64,000 nt of DNA from JAICWP01 sp035252015 (GTDB lineage: Bacteria; Acidobacteriota; Terriglobia; Terriglobales; Acidobacteriaceae): contig DATFDP010000255.1 in assembly GCA_035252015.1 (NCBI GenBank), positions 1 through 64,000 on the forward strand. Reading direction: 5' to 3'. Position numbers and translations under genes: made by a program. Within the stretch, counting starts at the first letter, position 1, and each line of letters opens with the position of its first letter. Under the pieces are notes generated by a model. The model did no database searches and was not told the DNA's origin. It saw only the letters and a program-made list of their open reading frames with translations. This document shows positions 48,767-56,815 of the stretch, in pieces.

Positions 48767-48864
48767 GTAGCGCCGCCGTCCGCGGAGGCTGTCTGTGCGG
48801 GCGTCCTCGCCGCACGCGCGAGGGCGGGACGCCCTCGCGACAGCCGGCAAGATGCCGGCGCTAC
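48767..48864. repeat. 98-bp element with GTAGCGCCG terminal inverted repeats
   Basis: It begins gtagcgccgccgtccgcgg and ends gccggcaagatgccggcgct followed by ac, with nested GC-rich hairpins between. The right end read on the minus strand is GTAG, and its TAG is the stop codon of transketolase. A second full copy lies at 60793-60889 and a half copy at 20651. It has no coding capacity and looks like a REPIN or MITE-type unit. Confidence 0.65.
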
Positions 48865-50912
48865 ATGGCCGCGAAAGCGTGCTCGCGTGCATGCGACTTC
48901 TTGATGGCCAGCAGTTCGACCGCTTTTTGCGCAATGTGCTCGGCGCTGACTTCAAACTCCTTGATCAATTCCCAGGGCGCGCCCGAATCGCCAAAGCGGT
49001 CCTTGACGCCAATCGCACCGGTGATCACGGGCAAACCGTAGAGCTGGCCACTGCCGGTGATTGCTTCGCTGACCCTTCCGGAGAGCGCGCCGATCTGGTG
49101 CTCTTCGGCGGTAATGACCACGCCGGTTTCCTTGGCGGCGCGGATGATGGCGGCACGATCCAGAGGTTTAAGCGTGTGCAAATTGATGACACGGGTTTCA
49201 CAGTCGAATTCCCGCTTCAGAATCCAGGCGGTGCGCATCGCCTCCGGCACCATGGGCCCGCAGGCAATGATGCTCAGATCCTCTGACTCGTTGCGGTAGT
49301 CGGCAGCCAGCATGGTTTCGAAAGCGTCCACAAACTGCTCGGTCTCTCCCCGCAGGCGAATCACGTTGGCTTGGCCGAACACGAACGGCGTTTCCTCGGT
49401 GGTGACGATGGGCGTGGCCTCGCGGGCAAAGCGTACATACTTGGGGCCTACGTGCTCCAGCAGCAAGTAGTCAGTTGCCTTCTTCGTTTCGAGCGAATCG
49501 CAGGGGACCAGGACCACCATGTTGGGCAGGCCGCAGACAGCGAAGAGATCTTCCAGCGCCTGGTGGGTGGCGCCGTCGGGGCCAACGGAAACGCCGCCAT
49601 GCGCGCCGGCAACCATCACATTGAAGTTGCCGTAGCAGACGGAAACGCGGAGTTGATCCAGGTTGCGGGCGGCGGCAAAGGTAGCGTAGGTACCGAGTAC
49701 CGGCAGCTTGCCTTCCTTGGCTAAGCCAGCAGCCGCGGCCGTGGCCGACTGCTCCGCAATTCCCATGCTGAGCCAGCGCGATTTGCGTTCGGCATGGCCG
49801 GCGTAGAACTCGCTGATGGTGATGGAGCCAGAAATATCCAGCCCCAGGCACACCACGCGCGGATCCTCGCCGTTCTCGGCCAGCGACTGGCCAAAGCCCT
49901 TGCGTGTGGGCTCCATCTTCACCTTCATGTTGTGCTCGGCGTTCCACCAGTAATCGTGGCGGAATCTGGGCTGCTTGGCAGCAAGCTTCTCCTCCACTTC
50001 CTCCTGGTAGTGCCGCGCCGATGCCAGCAACTGCTCGTAAGGGATCTTCTCCGCCAGGCCAAGTTCCCGCAGACCCTTGAGCATCTCTTCTTTGTTCGGC
50101 GCCTTGCCGTGCCAGCCGGCCACATTCTCCATAAAGCTAACGCCTTTGCCTTTTACGGTATCGGCAATCACCAGCAGCGGCTTGCCGGTGGCGGGTCGCT
50201 CCTTGGCCTGCTCCAGGGCTGCAACAACCTGCTTCATGTCGTGGCCATTAACCCGCACAATGTCCCAGCCAAAGGCGCGGTACTTTTCCTCCAGCGGCTC
50301 AATGTTCATGACCTCGCACACTGGCCCATCTATCTGCAGGCGGTTAAAGTCCAGGATGGCGATCAGATTGTCGAGCTTGTAGTGCGCCGCCTCCATGGCC
50401 GCTTCCCAGACGTTGCCTTCCTGCTGCTCGCCGTCGCCCATAAGGCAGAACACCTTGTTCTTGCGAGCGTCCAGCCTGGCGGCCAGCGCGGCGCCCACGG
50501 CCACGCTCAATCCCTGCCCCAGCGAGCCGCTGGAAACTTCCACGCCCGGCAGCTTGGGCCAGTGCGGATGTCCCTGAAAAGGCGAATACAATTTGCGCAG
50601 CATGACTACGTCCTCGGGCTTGCAGAAACCGGCGAAAGCCAGACCGAGGTAAAGTGCGGGTGCCTTGTGCCCGGCCGACCAGATGATGCGGTCGCGCTGC
50701 TCCCAACGGTGATTCTTAGGATCAAGGTCGGCCACGCGCAGGTAGAGAGCCGCGGTAATGTCCATGATGGAAAGCGTGCCGCCGGCATGTCCGGAGCCCG
50801 CAGCCGTCAGCGCCACCAAATCGTAGCCGCGCATCAGGTTGGCGGCCTCGGCTAACTGCTGAATGGAATAATCGCGGATGTGCTTGCCGCTCTGGGAATC
50901 AATGAGTGCCAC
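48861..50912 (-). CDS. tkt: Transketolase
   Basis: 683 residues, full length. Transfers two-carbon ketol units in the pentose phosphate pathway using thiamine diphosphate. The TPP motif GDGEQQEGNVWEAAMEAAHY...AILDFNRLQIDG is complete. LTAAGSGHAGGTLSIMDI, HWPKLPGVEVSSGSLGQGLSVAVGAALA and the pyrimidine-domain Glu in MGIAEQSATAAAAGLA are also in place. The C-terminal domain ends VELLAIKKSHAREHAFAAM, and the stop codon belongs to the repeat element, so the native C-terminus may have been altered. Strong match to bacterial transketolases. It is in the same direction as, but probably not in the same operon as, the aminotransferase gene. Confidence 0.95.
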   Translation of the reverse strand: MALIDSQSGKHIRDYSIQQLAEAANLMRGYDLVALTAAGSGHAGGTLSIMDITAALYLRVADLDPKNHRWEQRDRIIWSAGHKAPALYLGLAFAGFCKPEDVVMLRKLYSPFQGHPHWPKLPGVEVSSGSLGQGLSVAVGAALAARLDARKNKVFCLMGDGEQQEGNVWEAAMEAAHYKLDNLIAILDFNRLQIDGPVCEVMNIEPLEEKYRAFGWDIVRVNGHDMKQVVAALEQAKERPATGKPLLVIADTVKGKGVSFMENVAGWHGKAPNKEEMLKGLRELGLAEKIPYEQLLASARHYQEEVEEKLAAKQPRFRHDYWWNAEHNMKVKMEPTRKGFGQSLAENGEDPRVVCLGLDISGSITISEFYAGHAERKSRWLSMGIAEQSATAAAAGLAKEGKLPVLGTYATFAAARNLDQLRVSVCYGNFNVMVAGAHGGVSVGPDGATHQALEDLFAVCGLPNMVVLVPCDSLETKKATDYLLLEHVGPKYVRFAREATPIVTTEETPFVFGQANVIRLRGETEQFVDAFETMLAADYRNESEDLSIIACGPMVPEAMRTAWILKREFDCETRVINLHTLKPLDRAAIIRAAKETGVVITAEEHQIGALSGRVSEAITGSGQLYGLPVITGAIGVKDRFGDSGAPWELIKEFEVSAEHIAQKAVELLAIKKSHAREHAFAAM

Positions 50913-51002
50913 GGTGCGCCCCTGGTACAGACATAGTCCAACTCATCAACCTATGCCGGTATGTACCGGGGGTCAGTGATGTTCATCACAGAACAGGGCG
51001 AA

Positions 51003-51035
51003 TTGATTCAGTGATTGAATGGCTGAATGAATCAA
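51003..51035. repeat. Stuttering palindrome (gattgaatg type) at the aminotransferase stop codon
   Basis: TTGATTCA (51003-51010) is the reverse complement of TGAATCAA (51028-51035), and the centre consists of further gattgaat/ctgaatg echoes. It begins four bases beyond the stop of the aminotransferase gene. Confidence 0.5.
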
Positions 51036-51039
51036 TCAT

Positions 51040-52236
51040 TTAGAGGTTTTTCTTCGTCCACTCTTCAATCGCCCGCAACGCGGCCTGAATATTGTCAACG
51101 GAGTTGGCCACGCTGAAGCGCAGATAGCCTTCGCCAAAATCGCCGAAGGCGGTGCCCGAGAGGCAGGCCACGCCGGCTTCCTCCAGCAACGCGTCCGCCA
51201 GTTTCTTGGAATGCCAACCCGTCTGCTTGATGTTGGGGAAGGTGTAAAAAGCGCCTTTGGGGCCTCGGCAGGAGAAGCCGCGAATGCGGTTGATACCGTC
51301 CACAAAAATATCCCGGCGATGCTGAAACTCGCGCCGCATATATTCCACGGAAGACTGCTCGCCGCGCAGCGCCTCGATGCCGGCCACCTGCGTAAAGCTG
51401 GCGGTACAAGAATTGGAGTTGGTCATCAGGCGAGCGATGTGCGTGGCCAGGTCGGAGCGCATCACGCCATAACCCATGCGCCAGCCGGTCATGGCATATG
51501 TTTTAGAGAAGCCGTCAAGGATTACGGTGCGCTCCTTGAACCCATCCTCCGCCGCGATGGAATGGTGTTCGCCGTCGAAAATCAGACGGCTATAAATCTC
51601 GTCGGAGAGCACCATTATGTCGCGGTCGCCGATGACATCGGCAATGTTGCGAATATCGCGCGAACTGAGCACGCCGCCAGTAGGATTCTGCGGCGAATTA
51701 AGGATGATGAGCTTAGTACGATCGGTGATCAGGTCTCCCAGTTCATTCACATCGAGGCAGAAATCCAGCTCTTCGCGCAGGCGGATGGGAACCGGCTTGC
51801 CGCCGATAAAGCGAATCATAGATTCGTAAATGGGAAAGCCGGGATTGGGATAAATTACTTCATCTTCTTCTTCAATCAGCGCCATTACTAGAAAGAAAAT
51901 GATGGGCTTGCCGCCAGGTACTACGACTACTTCCTCGGCAGCTACAGGTATGCCGCGGCTGCGGCTGACTTCGTCGGCGATGGCCTGGCGCAGGTCGGGG
52001 AGACCGGCGGAGGGGCCGTAGTGGGTCCAGCCCTTGTGCAGCGCCTCCACCGCTGCATGCACAATGTTGGAGGGGGTGGCGAAATCGGGCTCGCCGATCT
52101 CCAGATGCACTACGCGCTTGCCCTGTTTTTCCAGGGCGCGCGCCTTGACCAGCACTTCAAACGCTGTTTCCGTACCTAACCGCGACATGCGGCGGGCCAA
52201 ACGCAAGGCAGGAATGGTTCTGCTCATAGTTGCCAT
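51040..52236 (-). CDS. Pyridoxal-phosphate aminotransferase, class I/II
   Basis: 398 residues, a fold type I enzyme of the aspartate aminotransferase family. Visible are VVHLEIGEPDFATPSNIVHA, GWTHYGPSAGLPDLRQAIA, NSPQNPTGGVLSSRDI, VLSDEIYSRLIFDGEHHS and the PLP-lysine site DGFSKTYAMTGWRMGYGVM. RFSVANSVDNIQ near the end supplies the carboxylate-binding Arg. It transfers amino groups between an amino acid and 2-oxoglutarate, with the exact amino acid not determined. No gene of a dedicated pathway is nearby. Confidence 0.93.
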   Translation of the reverse strand: MATMSRTIPALRLARRMSRLGTETAFEVLVKARALEKQGKRVVHLEIGEPDFATPSNIVHAAVEALHKGWTHYGPSAGLPDLRQAIADEVSRSRGIPVAAEEVVVVPGGKPIIFFLVMALIEEEDEVIYPNPGFPIYESMIRFIGGKPVPIRLREELDFCLDVNELGDLITDRTKLIILNSPQNPTGGVLSSRDIRNIADVIGDRDIMVLSDEIYSRLIFDGEHHSIAAEDGFKERTVILDGFSKTYAMTGWRMGYGVMRSDLATHIARLMTNSNSCTASFTQVAGIEALRGEQSSVEYMRREFQHRRDIFVDGINRIRGFSCRGPKGAFYTFPNIKQTGWHSKKLADALLEEAGVACLSGTAFGDFGEGYLRFSVANSVDNIQAALRAIEEWTKKNL

Positions 52237-52383
52237 CGCATAAACAGGGCATTATACGACCCGGCCAGCCAGTCACCGCTCACCGGCCGGCCCTGCCCCG
52301 CCTCCATAAAACTGTTCATTTTTCGCCTTTCACAAGAGGCTCCGCAGCCACGCCGGTCACACCCTACTGTGATGCGGAAACCA

Positions 52384-52532
52384 TTCACCACAAAGGGCAC
52401 AAAGAAAACCAGGATGATTGAAGAAGGATGATTGAAGACTTGATCAACCCTCGGGTGGTCGGTTCCTCAATCATCATTCGTTGATCGAAAAGCTTATTTG
52501 CCCTTTGCGACCTCTGCGTACTCTGCGGTGAA
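52384..52532. repeat. 149-bp element bounded by ttcaccacaaag / ctttgcg...ggtgaa
   Basis: The left end ttcaccacaaagggcacaaa (52384-52403) and the right end (ctttgcgacctctgcgtact at 52503-52522, then ctgcggtgaa) are imperfect inverted repeats. Inside, aggatgattgaag is tandemly duplicated (52411-52423 and 52425-52437). The gap 52237-52743 contains this element and otherwise nothing recognisable. Elements with these ends are, to my recollection, dispersed in several environmental phyla. Confidence 0.5.
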
Positions 52533-52743
52533 GAACATTTGCTGAGATCAGTGTAAATCCGTGGGGAAAAAGGGGCTCTTGTCACAGCCAGCCTTGACCT
52601 CGGCCACCACCGGTCGGTGATGCCGGTCACAGACAGAGCGTGACGTTCTGCTGCATAACATCACATCAAGCCGTGACTAATCTGGGCCTGCGCATGTCCG
52701 CCCGGTACCGCTGCCGCCGGGCACGCAAGCAAGGAGGCCGGCC

Positions 52744-52971
52744 ATGCTCCGACGCACGGATGTGATCGGATTTGCGGGCCTCGGCATGCTGGTGGCGGGA
52801 GCCATCCTGTTTCTGACCGGCTCGGAAGGGGAATTGACCTGGGTGTACTGGATGGCCGGAACCTGTATCTGGTTTGTGGGTTTCGGCGTGTTGCTGGGCT
52901 GGCTCATTTGGCGCGCCGGAACATTTTCGGAGCGCTCGGCGGGTAAACCTGCGGGAGGACGCAAAAACTAG
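52744..52971 (+). CDS. Small two-helix membrane protein preceding the Rieske gene
   Basis: 75 residues with two membrane helices (VIGFAGLGMLVAGAILFL and WMAGTCIWFVGFGVLLGWLIW) and a short basic tail. No cofactor motif except a single Cys in GTCIWF. The start has GGAGG about nine bases upstream (agcaaggaggccggcc). It ends nine bases before the Rieske gene, so it is probably the first gene of that operon and might be an accessory subunit of the bc-type complex. Product family not recognised. Confidence 0.65.
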   Translation: MLRRTDVIGFAGLGMLVAGAILFLTGSEGELTWVYWMAGTCIWFVGFGVLLGWLIWRAGTFSERSAGKPAGGRKN

Positions 52972-52980
52972 GCGAGAACT

Positions 52981-53445
52981 ATGCGCTCTGCACAACCAAG
53001 CGAAGTAGCGTCGCCGGCCCGACGTCGGTTCCTGGGCATGCTGCTGGGGGGCGGACTCTTTGGCTCGGCTTTATCGTTTATCTATCCCGTGCTGCGCTAC
53101 CTGGTCCCGCCACGCCTCACCGACATGGGGGGCGATACGGTGGCGGCTGGCAAAGTGGGCGAACTGAGGCCGAACACCGGCAAGATATTCCGCTTCGGCA
53201 GCCGCCCCGGGCTTCTGATGCTGGGCTCCGACGGCCAGTACCGCGCGCTTTCCGCCACCTGCACGCACCTGAGCTGCACCGTGCAATACCGCGGCGACCT
53301 GCGCCAGGTATGGTGTGCCTGCCATAACGGCATGTATGACCTGGCCGGGCGCAACCTGTCCGGCCCGCCGCCCCGTCCTCTGGAGCAATACGACGTGCAC
53401 GTCCGCGGCGACGAAATCATCGTCAGCCGCCGGCGGGAGGCGTAG
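52981..53445 (+). CDS. Rieske iron-sulfur protein
   Basis: 154 residues. A twin-arginine-like, uncleaved membrane anchor (ARRRFLGMLLGGGLFGSALS) is followed by the Rieske fold. Cluster-binding boxes CTHLSC (box 1) and CACHNGMYD (box 2) supply two Cys and two His to the 2Fe-2S centre. The protein takes electrons from quinol at the cytochrome b Qo site. It directly precedes the cytochrome b gene without a gap, as in typical petAB operons. Midpoint and partner cannot be read from sequence. It is near the shorter end for the family. Confidence 0.93.
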   Translation: MRSAQPSEVASPARRRFLGMLLGGGLFGSALSFIYPVLRYLVPPRLTDMGGDTVAAGKVGELRPNTGKIFRFGSRPGLLMLGSDGQYRALSATCTHLSCTVQYRGDLRQVWCACHNGMYDLAGRNLSGPPPRPLEQYDVHVRGDEIIVSRRREA

Positions 53446-54525
53446 ATGGCCCCTCTGCCTCGGGTGCGCAACTGGCTGGATGAACGCTTCGGCTGGGACG
53501 AACTGGTGGCTCCTCTCCGCCACAAAACCGTTCCTATTCATCGTTATTCCTATTGGTATTTCCTGGGCGGCATCACCCTATTTCTCTTCGGCGTGCAGGT
53601 GTGCACTGGCATTCTTCTTTTGCTTTACTATCGGCCCAGCGCCAACGAAGCGTTTGAAAGCGTGCAGTACCTGATGACCCAGGTGCAGTTCGGCTGGCTG
53701 GTGCGTTCGGTGCACTCCTGGGCCGCCAACCTGATGATCTTTACCGCCATCCTGCACATGTTCAGCGTGGTGTTCCTGCGCGCCTACCGCAAGCCGCGCG
53801 AGCTAACCTGGGTGAGCGGCATGCTGCTGCTGTTCCTGGCCATGGGCTTTGGGTTCAGCGGCTACCTGCTGCCCTGGAACACGCTGGCCTTCTTCGCCAC
53901 CAAGGTGGGGACCGACATTGCAGGGCAGGTGCCCTTTGTCGGGCATCGCCTGATGATTTTCCTCCGCGGCGGCGAAGAGGTAACCGGTGCCACGCTGAGC
54001 CGTTTCTTCGGCTTTCACGTGGCCGTGCTACCCGGGCTGACCACTTTGCTGGTAGCGATTCATCTGCTGCTTGTTCAGCGTTTCGGCATCAGCGTGCCGG
54101 CGCGTATCGAGCCGGAATGGCGCGCTCTGCCGGCTGAGAAGCGCGAGATGCGCTTTTTCCCCAACTTTCTGCTGCGCGAGCTGATGGCCTGGTACATCGC
54201 CCTGGGCGTGCTGGGCGCCCTGGCAGCGTTTTCGCCTTGGGGTCTGGGCACCAAGGCCGATCCCTTTGCGCCCGCTCCCGCCGGCATCAAGCCGGAGTGG
54301 TATTTCCTGTTCATGTTCCAGACATTGAAACTCATCCCCGCCAAGCTGGGCATGCTGGACGGCGAAGTGGTGGGCATCCTGACATTCTCTCTGGCTGGGC
54401 TCATCTGGGTTCTGGTGCCGTTTCTAGACGGCACCAAACGCACGCAACGGCTGGTGACGGGAGCGGCCATGTTCTTGGTGGCTTACATGGGAATGATGAC
54501 GGCATACGGTTATGTGGCGAAATAA
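53446..54525 (+). CDS. Cytochrome b (bc/b6-type) of a quinol-oxidising complex
   Basis: 359 residues. Two haem-ligand pairs are visible: H-x13-H in HSWAANLMIFTAILH and H-x14-H in HVAVLPGLTTLLVAIH. The second spacing is that of b6-type proteins, not mitochondrial cytochrome b. The Qo-site motif PEWY lies in GIKPEWYFLFMFQTLKLIP. The C-terminal part is shorter than in classical cytochrome b and ends soon after two helices. It starts on the base after the Rieske stop, and its end overlaps the multihaem cytochrome gene by 14 bases, so the three should be made together as one complex. Confidence 0.93.
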   Translation: MAPLPRVRNWLDERFGWDELVAPLRHKTVPIHRYSYWYFLGGITLFLFGVQVCTGILLLLYYRPSANEAFESVQYLMTQVQFGWLVRSVHSWAANLMIFTAILHMFSVVFLRAYRKPRELTWVSGMLLLFLAMGFGFSGYLLPWNTLAFFATKVGTDIAGQVPFVGHRLMIFLRGGEEVTGATLSRFFGFHVAVLPGLTTLLVAIHLLLVQRFGISVPARIEPEWRALPAEKREMRFFPNFLLRELMAWYIALGVLGALAAFSPWGLGTKADPFAPAPAGIKPEWYFLFMFQTLKLIPAKLGMLDGEVVGILTFSLAGLIWVLVPFLDGTKRTQRLVTGAAMFLVAYMGMMTAYGYVAK

Positions 54526-55765
54526 GGGCCTCGGCGCGTTACTGGTGCTCGCAACCGCGGTTGCGCTGGCCCAGGCGCAGCAGCCCAACAGCTGCGTGGA
54601 TTGTCATTCGGCGCTGGAGGGCGAGTTGCACGTCACGCAGGAACAATTCGCGCAGGATATTCACGCGCAGAAGGGATTGACGTGCGCCAGCTGCCACGGG
54701 GGCGATCCCGCCAAGACCGACGAGAGCGCCATGAGCAAGACCGCAGGGTTCAGGGGCAAGATTGAGCACGCCGCTGTGCCCAAGCTGTGCGGCTCCTGCC
54801 ACTCCGATCCCGGCTTCATGCGCCAGTACAACCCTTCCCTGCGCACTGACCAATTGGGCCAGTACCAGACCAGCGTGCACGGCAAACGGTTGGCGGCCGG
54901 CGACAGCAAGGTGGCGGTCTGCACCGATTGCCACGGCGTGCACGACCTTCGCCCGGCCAGCGACACGCGTTCCAAGGTTCACCCCCTGAACATCGCCACC
55001 ACCTGTTCACGCTGCCACGCCGACGCGCAGTATATGGCAGCCTACAAAATTCCCACCAACCAGTTCGCTGCTTATAAGACCAGCGTGCATCACGCCGCGC
55101 TGGCGGAGCGCGGCGACCTGAGCGCGCCCACCTGCACCACCTGCCACGGTAATCACGGCGCCACGCCGCCCGGTGTTGGCTCAGTGGCGAACGTGTGCTC
55201 CACCTGCCACGTCTTCCAGGCGCAACTGTTCGATGCCAGCCCGCACAAAGCGGCATTTGCCACCGCCGGGCTGCCCGGCTGCGTCACCTGCCACAGCAAT
55301 CACGGTATTGCCCAGCCCAACGATGCCATGCTCGGCACCAGCGCGCAGTCGGTTTGCACCAACTGCCACACTAAAGACGACACCGGCTACCAGGTAGCGG
55401 GCCAGATGCAGCAGGAGATCTCCGAGCTGGAAACTTCCATTGCGCGCTCGGATCACATCTTGACCCAATCCGAATCTTCGGGCATGGAAGTGAGTCAGGC
55501 CCGTTTGGAGCTGGACCAGGCGCGCGACGCGCTCACCAAGGCGCGAGTGAGCGTGCACACTTTCGCCGCTACGCCGGTACGCGCTGATGTAGACTCCGGC
55601 CTGAAGATCACGGCCAAAACTTACGGCGAAGGCCAGGCTGCCTTGCGCGAGCGCGACTACCGCCGCACTGGCCTGGGCATGTCCCTGGTGGCGATTGTGT
55701 TCGTGGTGGTGGCTCTGCGGCTTTACATAAGGGAAATTGAGAAAAACGGGAAAAGCACTAGTTAG
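54512..55765 (+). CDS. Nonahaem c-type cytochrome with C-terminal membrane anchor
   Basis: 417 residues. A signal peptide (LGALLVLATAVALAQAQQ) precedes nine CxxCH haem sites: CVDCH, CASCH, CGSCH, CTDCH, CSRCH, CTTCH, CSTCH, CVTCH and CTNCH, all in the first 300 residues. Extra His residues (SVHGKRL, SVHHAAL, SPHKAAF) are likely distal ligands. Then comes a coiled-coil-like helix (ISELETSIARSDHILTQSES) and a membrane helix (LGMSLVAIVFVVVALRLYI). It overlaps the cytochrome b gene and is expected to take the place of cytochrome c1, passing electrons from the Rieske protein outward or to the cox oxidase. The stop codon abuts a repeat. Confidence 0.9.
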   Translation: MWRNKGLGALLVLATAVALAQAQQPNSCVDCHSALEGELHVTQEQFAQDIHAQKGLTCASCHGGDPAKTDESAMSKTAGFRGKIEHAAVPKLCGSCHSDPGFMRQYNPSLRTDQLGQYQTSVHGKRLAAGDSKVAVCTDCHGVHDLRPASDTRSKVHPLNIATTCSRCHADAQYMAAYKIPTNQFAAYKTSVHHAALAERGDLSAPTCTTCHGNHGATPPGVGSVANVCSTCHVFQAQLFDASPHKAAFATAGLPGCVTCHSNHGIAQPNDAMLGTSAQSVCTNCHTKDDTGYQVAGQMQQEISELETSIARSDHILTQSESSGMEVSQARLELDQARDALTKARVSVHTFAATPVRADVDSGLKITAKTYGEGQAALRERDYRRTGLGMSLVAIVFVVVALRLYIREIEKNGKSTS

Positions 55766-55783
55766 TAGCGGGTGGCTGGTAGC

Positions 55784-55840
55784 TGGTGGTTCGTAGCGGT
55801 GCCCGGGCGGACCAACTACCAACCACTAACTACCAGCTAC
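55784..55840. repeat. Stuttering palindrome (tagctggtagtt type)
   Basis: GTAGCTGGTGGTT (55784-55796) and AACTACCAGCTAC (55828-55840) match as an inverted repeat at 12 of 13 positions. More copies of gctggt and ctaacta flank them. It lies between the nonahaem cytochrome stop (55765) and the cox promoter, and would break up read-through. Confidence 0.55.
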
Positions 55841-55895
55841 TTTCCCTGTGGCACGAGATCCCTTCCCTCGCTACCCTCCCTCTCCACATCCACTC

Positions 55896-55924
55896 TTGCT
55901 TCCCTCACACTCCCCTGTGATACA
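55896..55924 (+). promoter_or_regulatory. Possible extended -10 promoter for the cox operon
   Basis: TTGCTT (55896-55901) and GATACA (55919-55924) are 17 bases apart, and TGT stands directly before the -10 hexamer. The transcript would carry a leader of about 80 bases before the cox subunit II start at 56012. Confidence 0.35.
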
Positions 55925-56011
55925 CTTCCGGCCCAACAAGCAACTTAGATTTTTTCGCGCTTACAACCTGGATCCTAGCAAGGAAATTTCTCGAACCCGG
56001 GAGGCAAGGGG

Positions 56012-56815
56012 ATGGGCCTGGCACTTCTGCTGATTATCTGGCTAGTCACCTTTCTCAGTTCCTACTTCTTCGTAGCTCACGCCTGGTGGCCACACGCAAT
56101 CTCCGCAAGCGCCCCCTATATTGACCACCAGTGGCACCTGACGTTCATTGCCATGGGCGTAGTGTTCATCGCGGCGCAGGTGGTGCTGGGGCTGGTGGTA
56201 TTTCGCTATCGGGATCGTGGCGACGCGGCCAAGGCCAGTTACTCACACGGCAACAACAAGTTGGAACTGACCTGGACGGTGCTGACCGCCATCCTCTTTC
56301 TGGGGTTGAACGCCATCGGCAGCCCTATCTGGGCGGCAGAGCGCTTCCACAGTGCCGACCAGGGCGCCATGAAGGTGGAGGTCACCGGATTGCAGTTCGC
56401 CTGGTACTTCCGCTATCCCGGGGCGGACGACAAGTTCGGCAACACCCGGCCGGAGCTGGAAGATGCTTCCCTGGGCGGGTTAAGCGCTCTGGGGGTTGAT
56501 TCCAATGACCCGGCATCGAAGGACGACGTGGTGAGCGGCGTGCTGGAGCTGCCGGTGAACCGCGAAGTGGACCTCACGCTGCGCGCGCAGGACGTGATTC
56601 ACAGCTTTTTTGTTCCCGCCATGCGCTTCAAGCAGGACGCGGTGCCTGGGCTGATGATCCACATGCACTTCCGCCCGGAGCAGACCGGCGACTACGAAAT
56701 TGCCTGTGCTGAGCTGTGCGGCCTGGGGCACTACAAGATGCACGGCATTATGCGTGTGGTCAGTGAGCAGGATTTCGAAAAATGGCTGGCGGAACGGGAG
56801 GCGGACAAGCAATGA
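56012..56815 (+). CDS. coxB: Cytochrome c oxidase subunit II
   Basis: 267 residues. Two membrane helices (LLLIIWLVTFLSSYFFVAHA and WHLTFIAMGVVFIAAQVVLG) precede a periplasmic cupredoxin domain. The CuA ligands are readable in VIHSFFVPAMR (His) and CAELCGLGHYKM (Cys, Glu, Cys, His, Met). There is no fused cytochrome c domain, so an external donor, perhaps the nonahaem protein, must deliver electrons. GGGAGG lies seven bases before ATG 56012. First gene of the cox operon. Its stop overlaps the start of subunit I in an ATGA. Confidence 0.94.
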   Translation: MGLALLLIIWLVTFLSSYFFVAHAWWPHAISASAPYIDHQWHLTFIAMGVVFIAAQVVLGLVVFRYRDRGDAAKASYSHGNNKLELTWTVLTAILFLGLNAIGSPIWAAERFHSADQGAMKVEVTGLQFAWYFRYPGADDKFGNTRPELEDASLGGLSALGVDSNDPASKDDVVSGVLELPVNREVDLTLRAQDVIHSFFVPAMRFKQDAVPGLMIHMHFRPEQTGDYEIACAELCGLGHYKMHGIMRVVSEQDFEKWLAEREADKQ

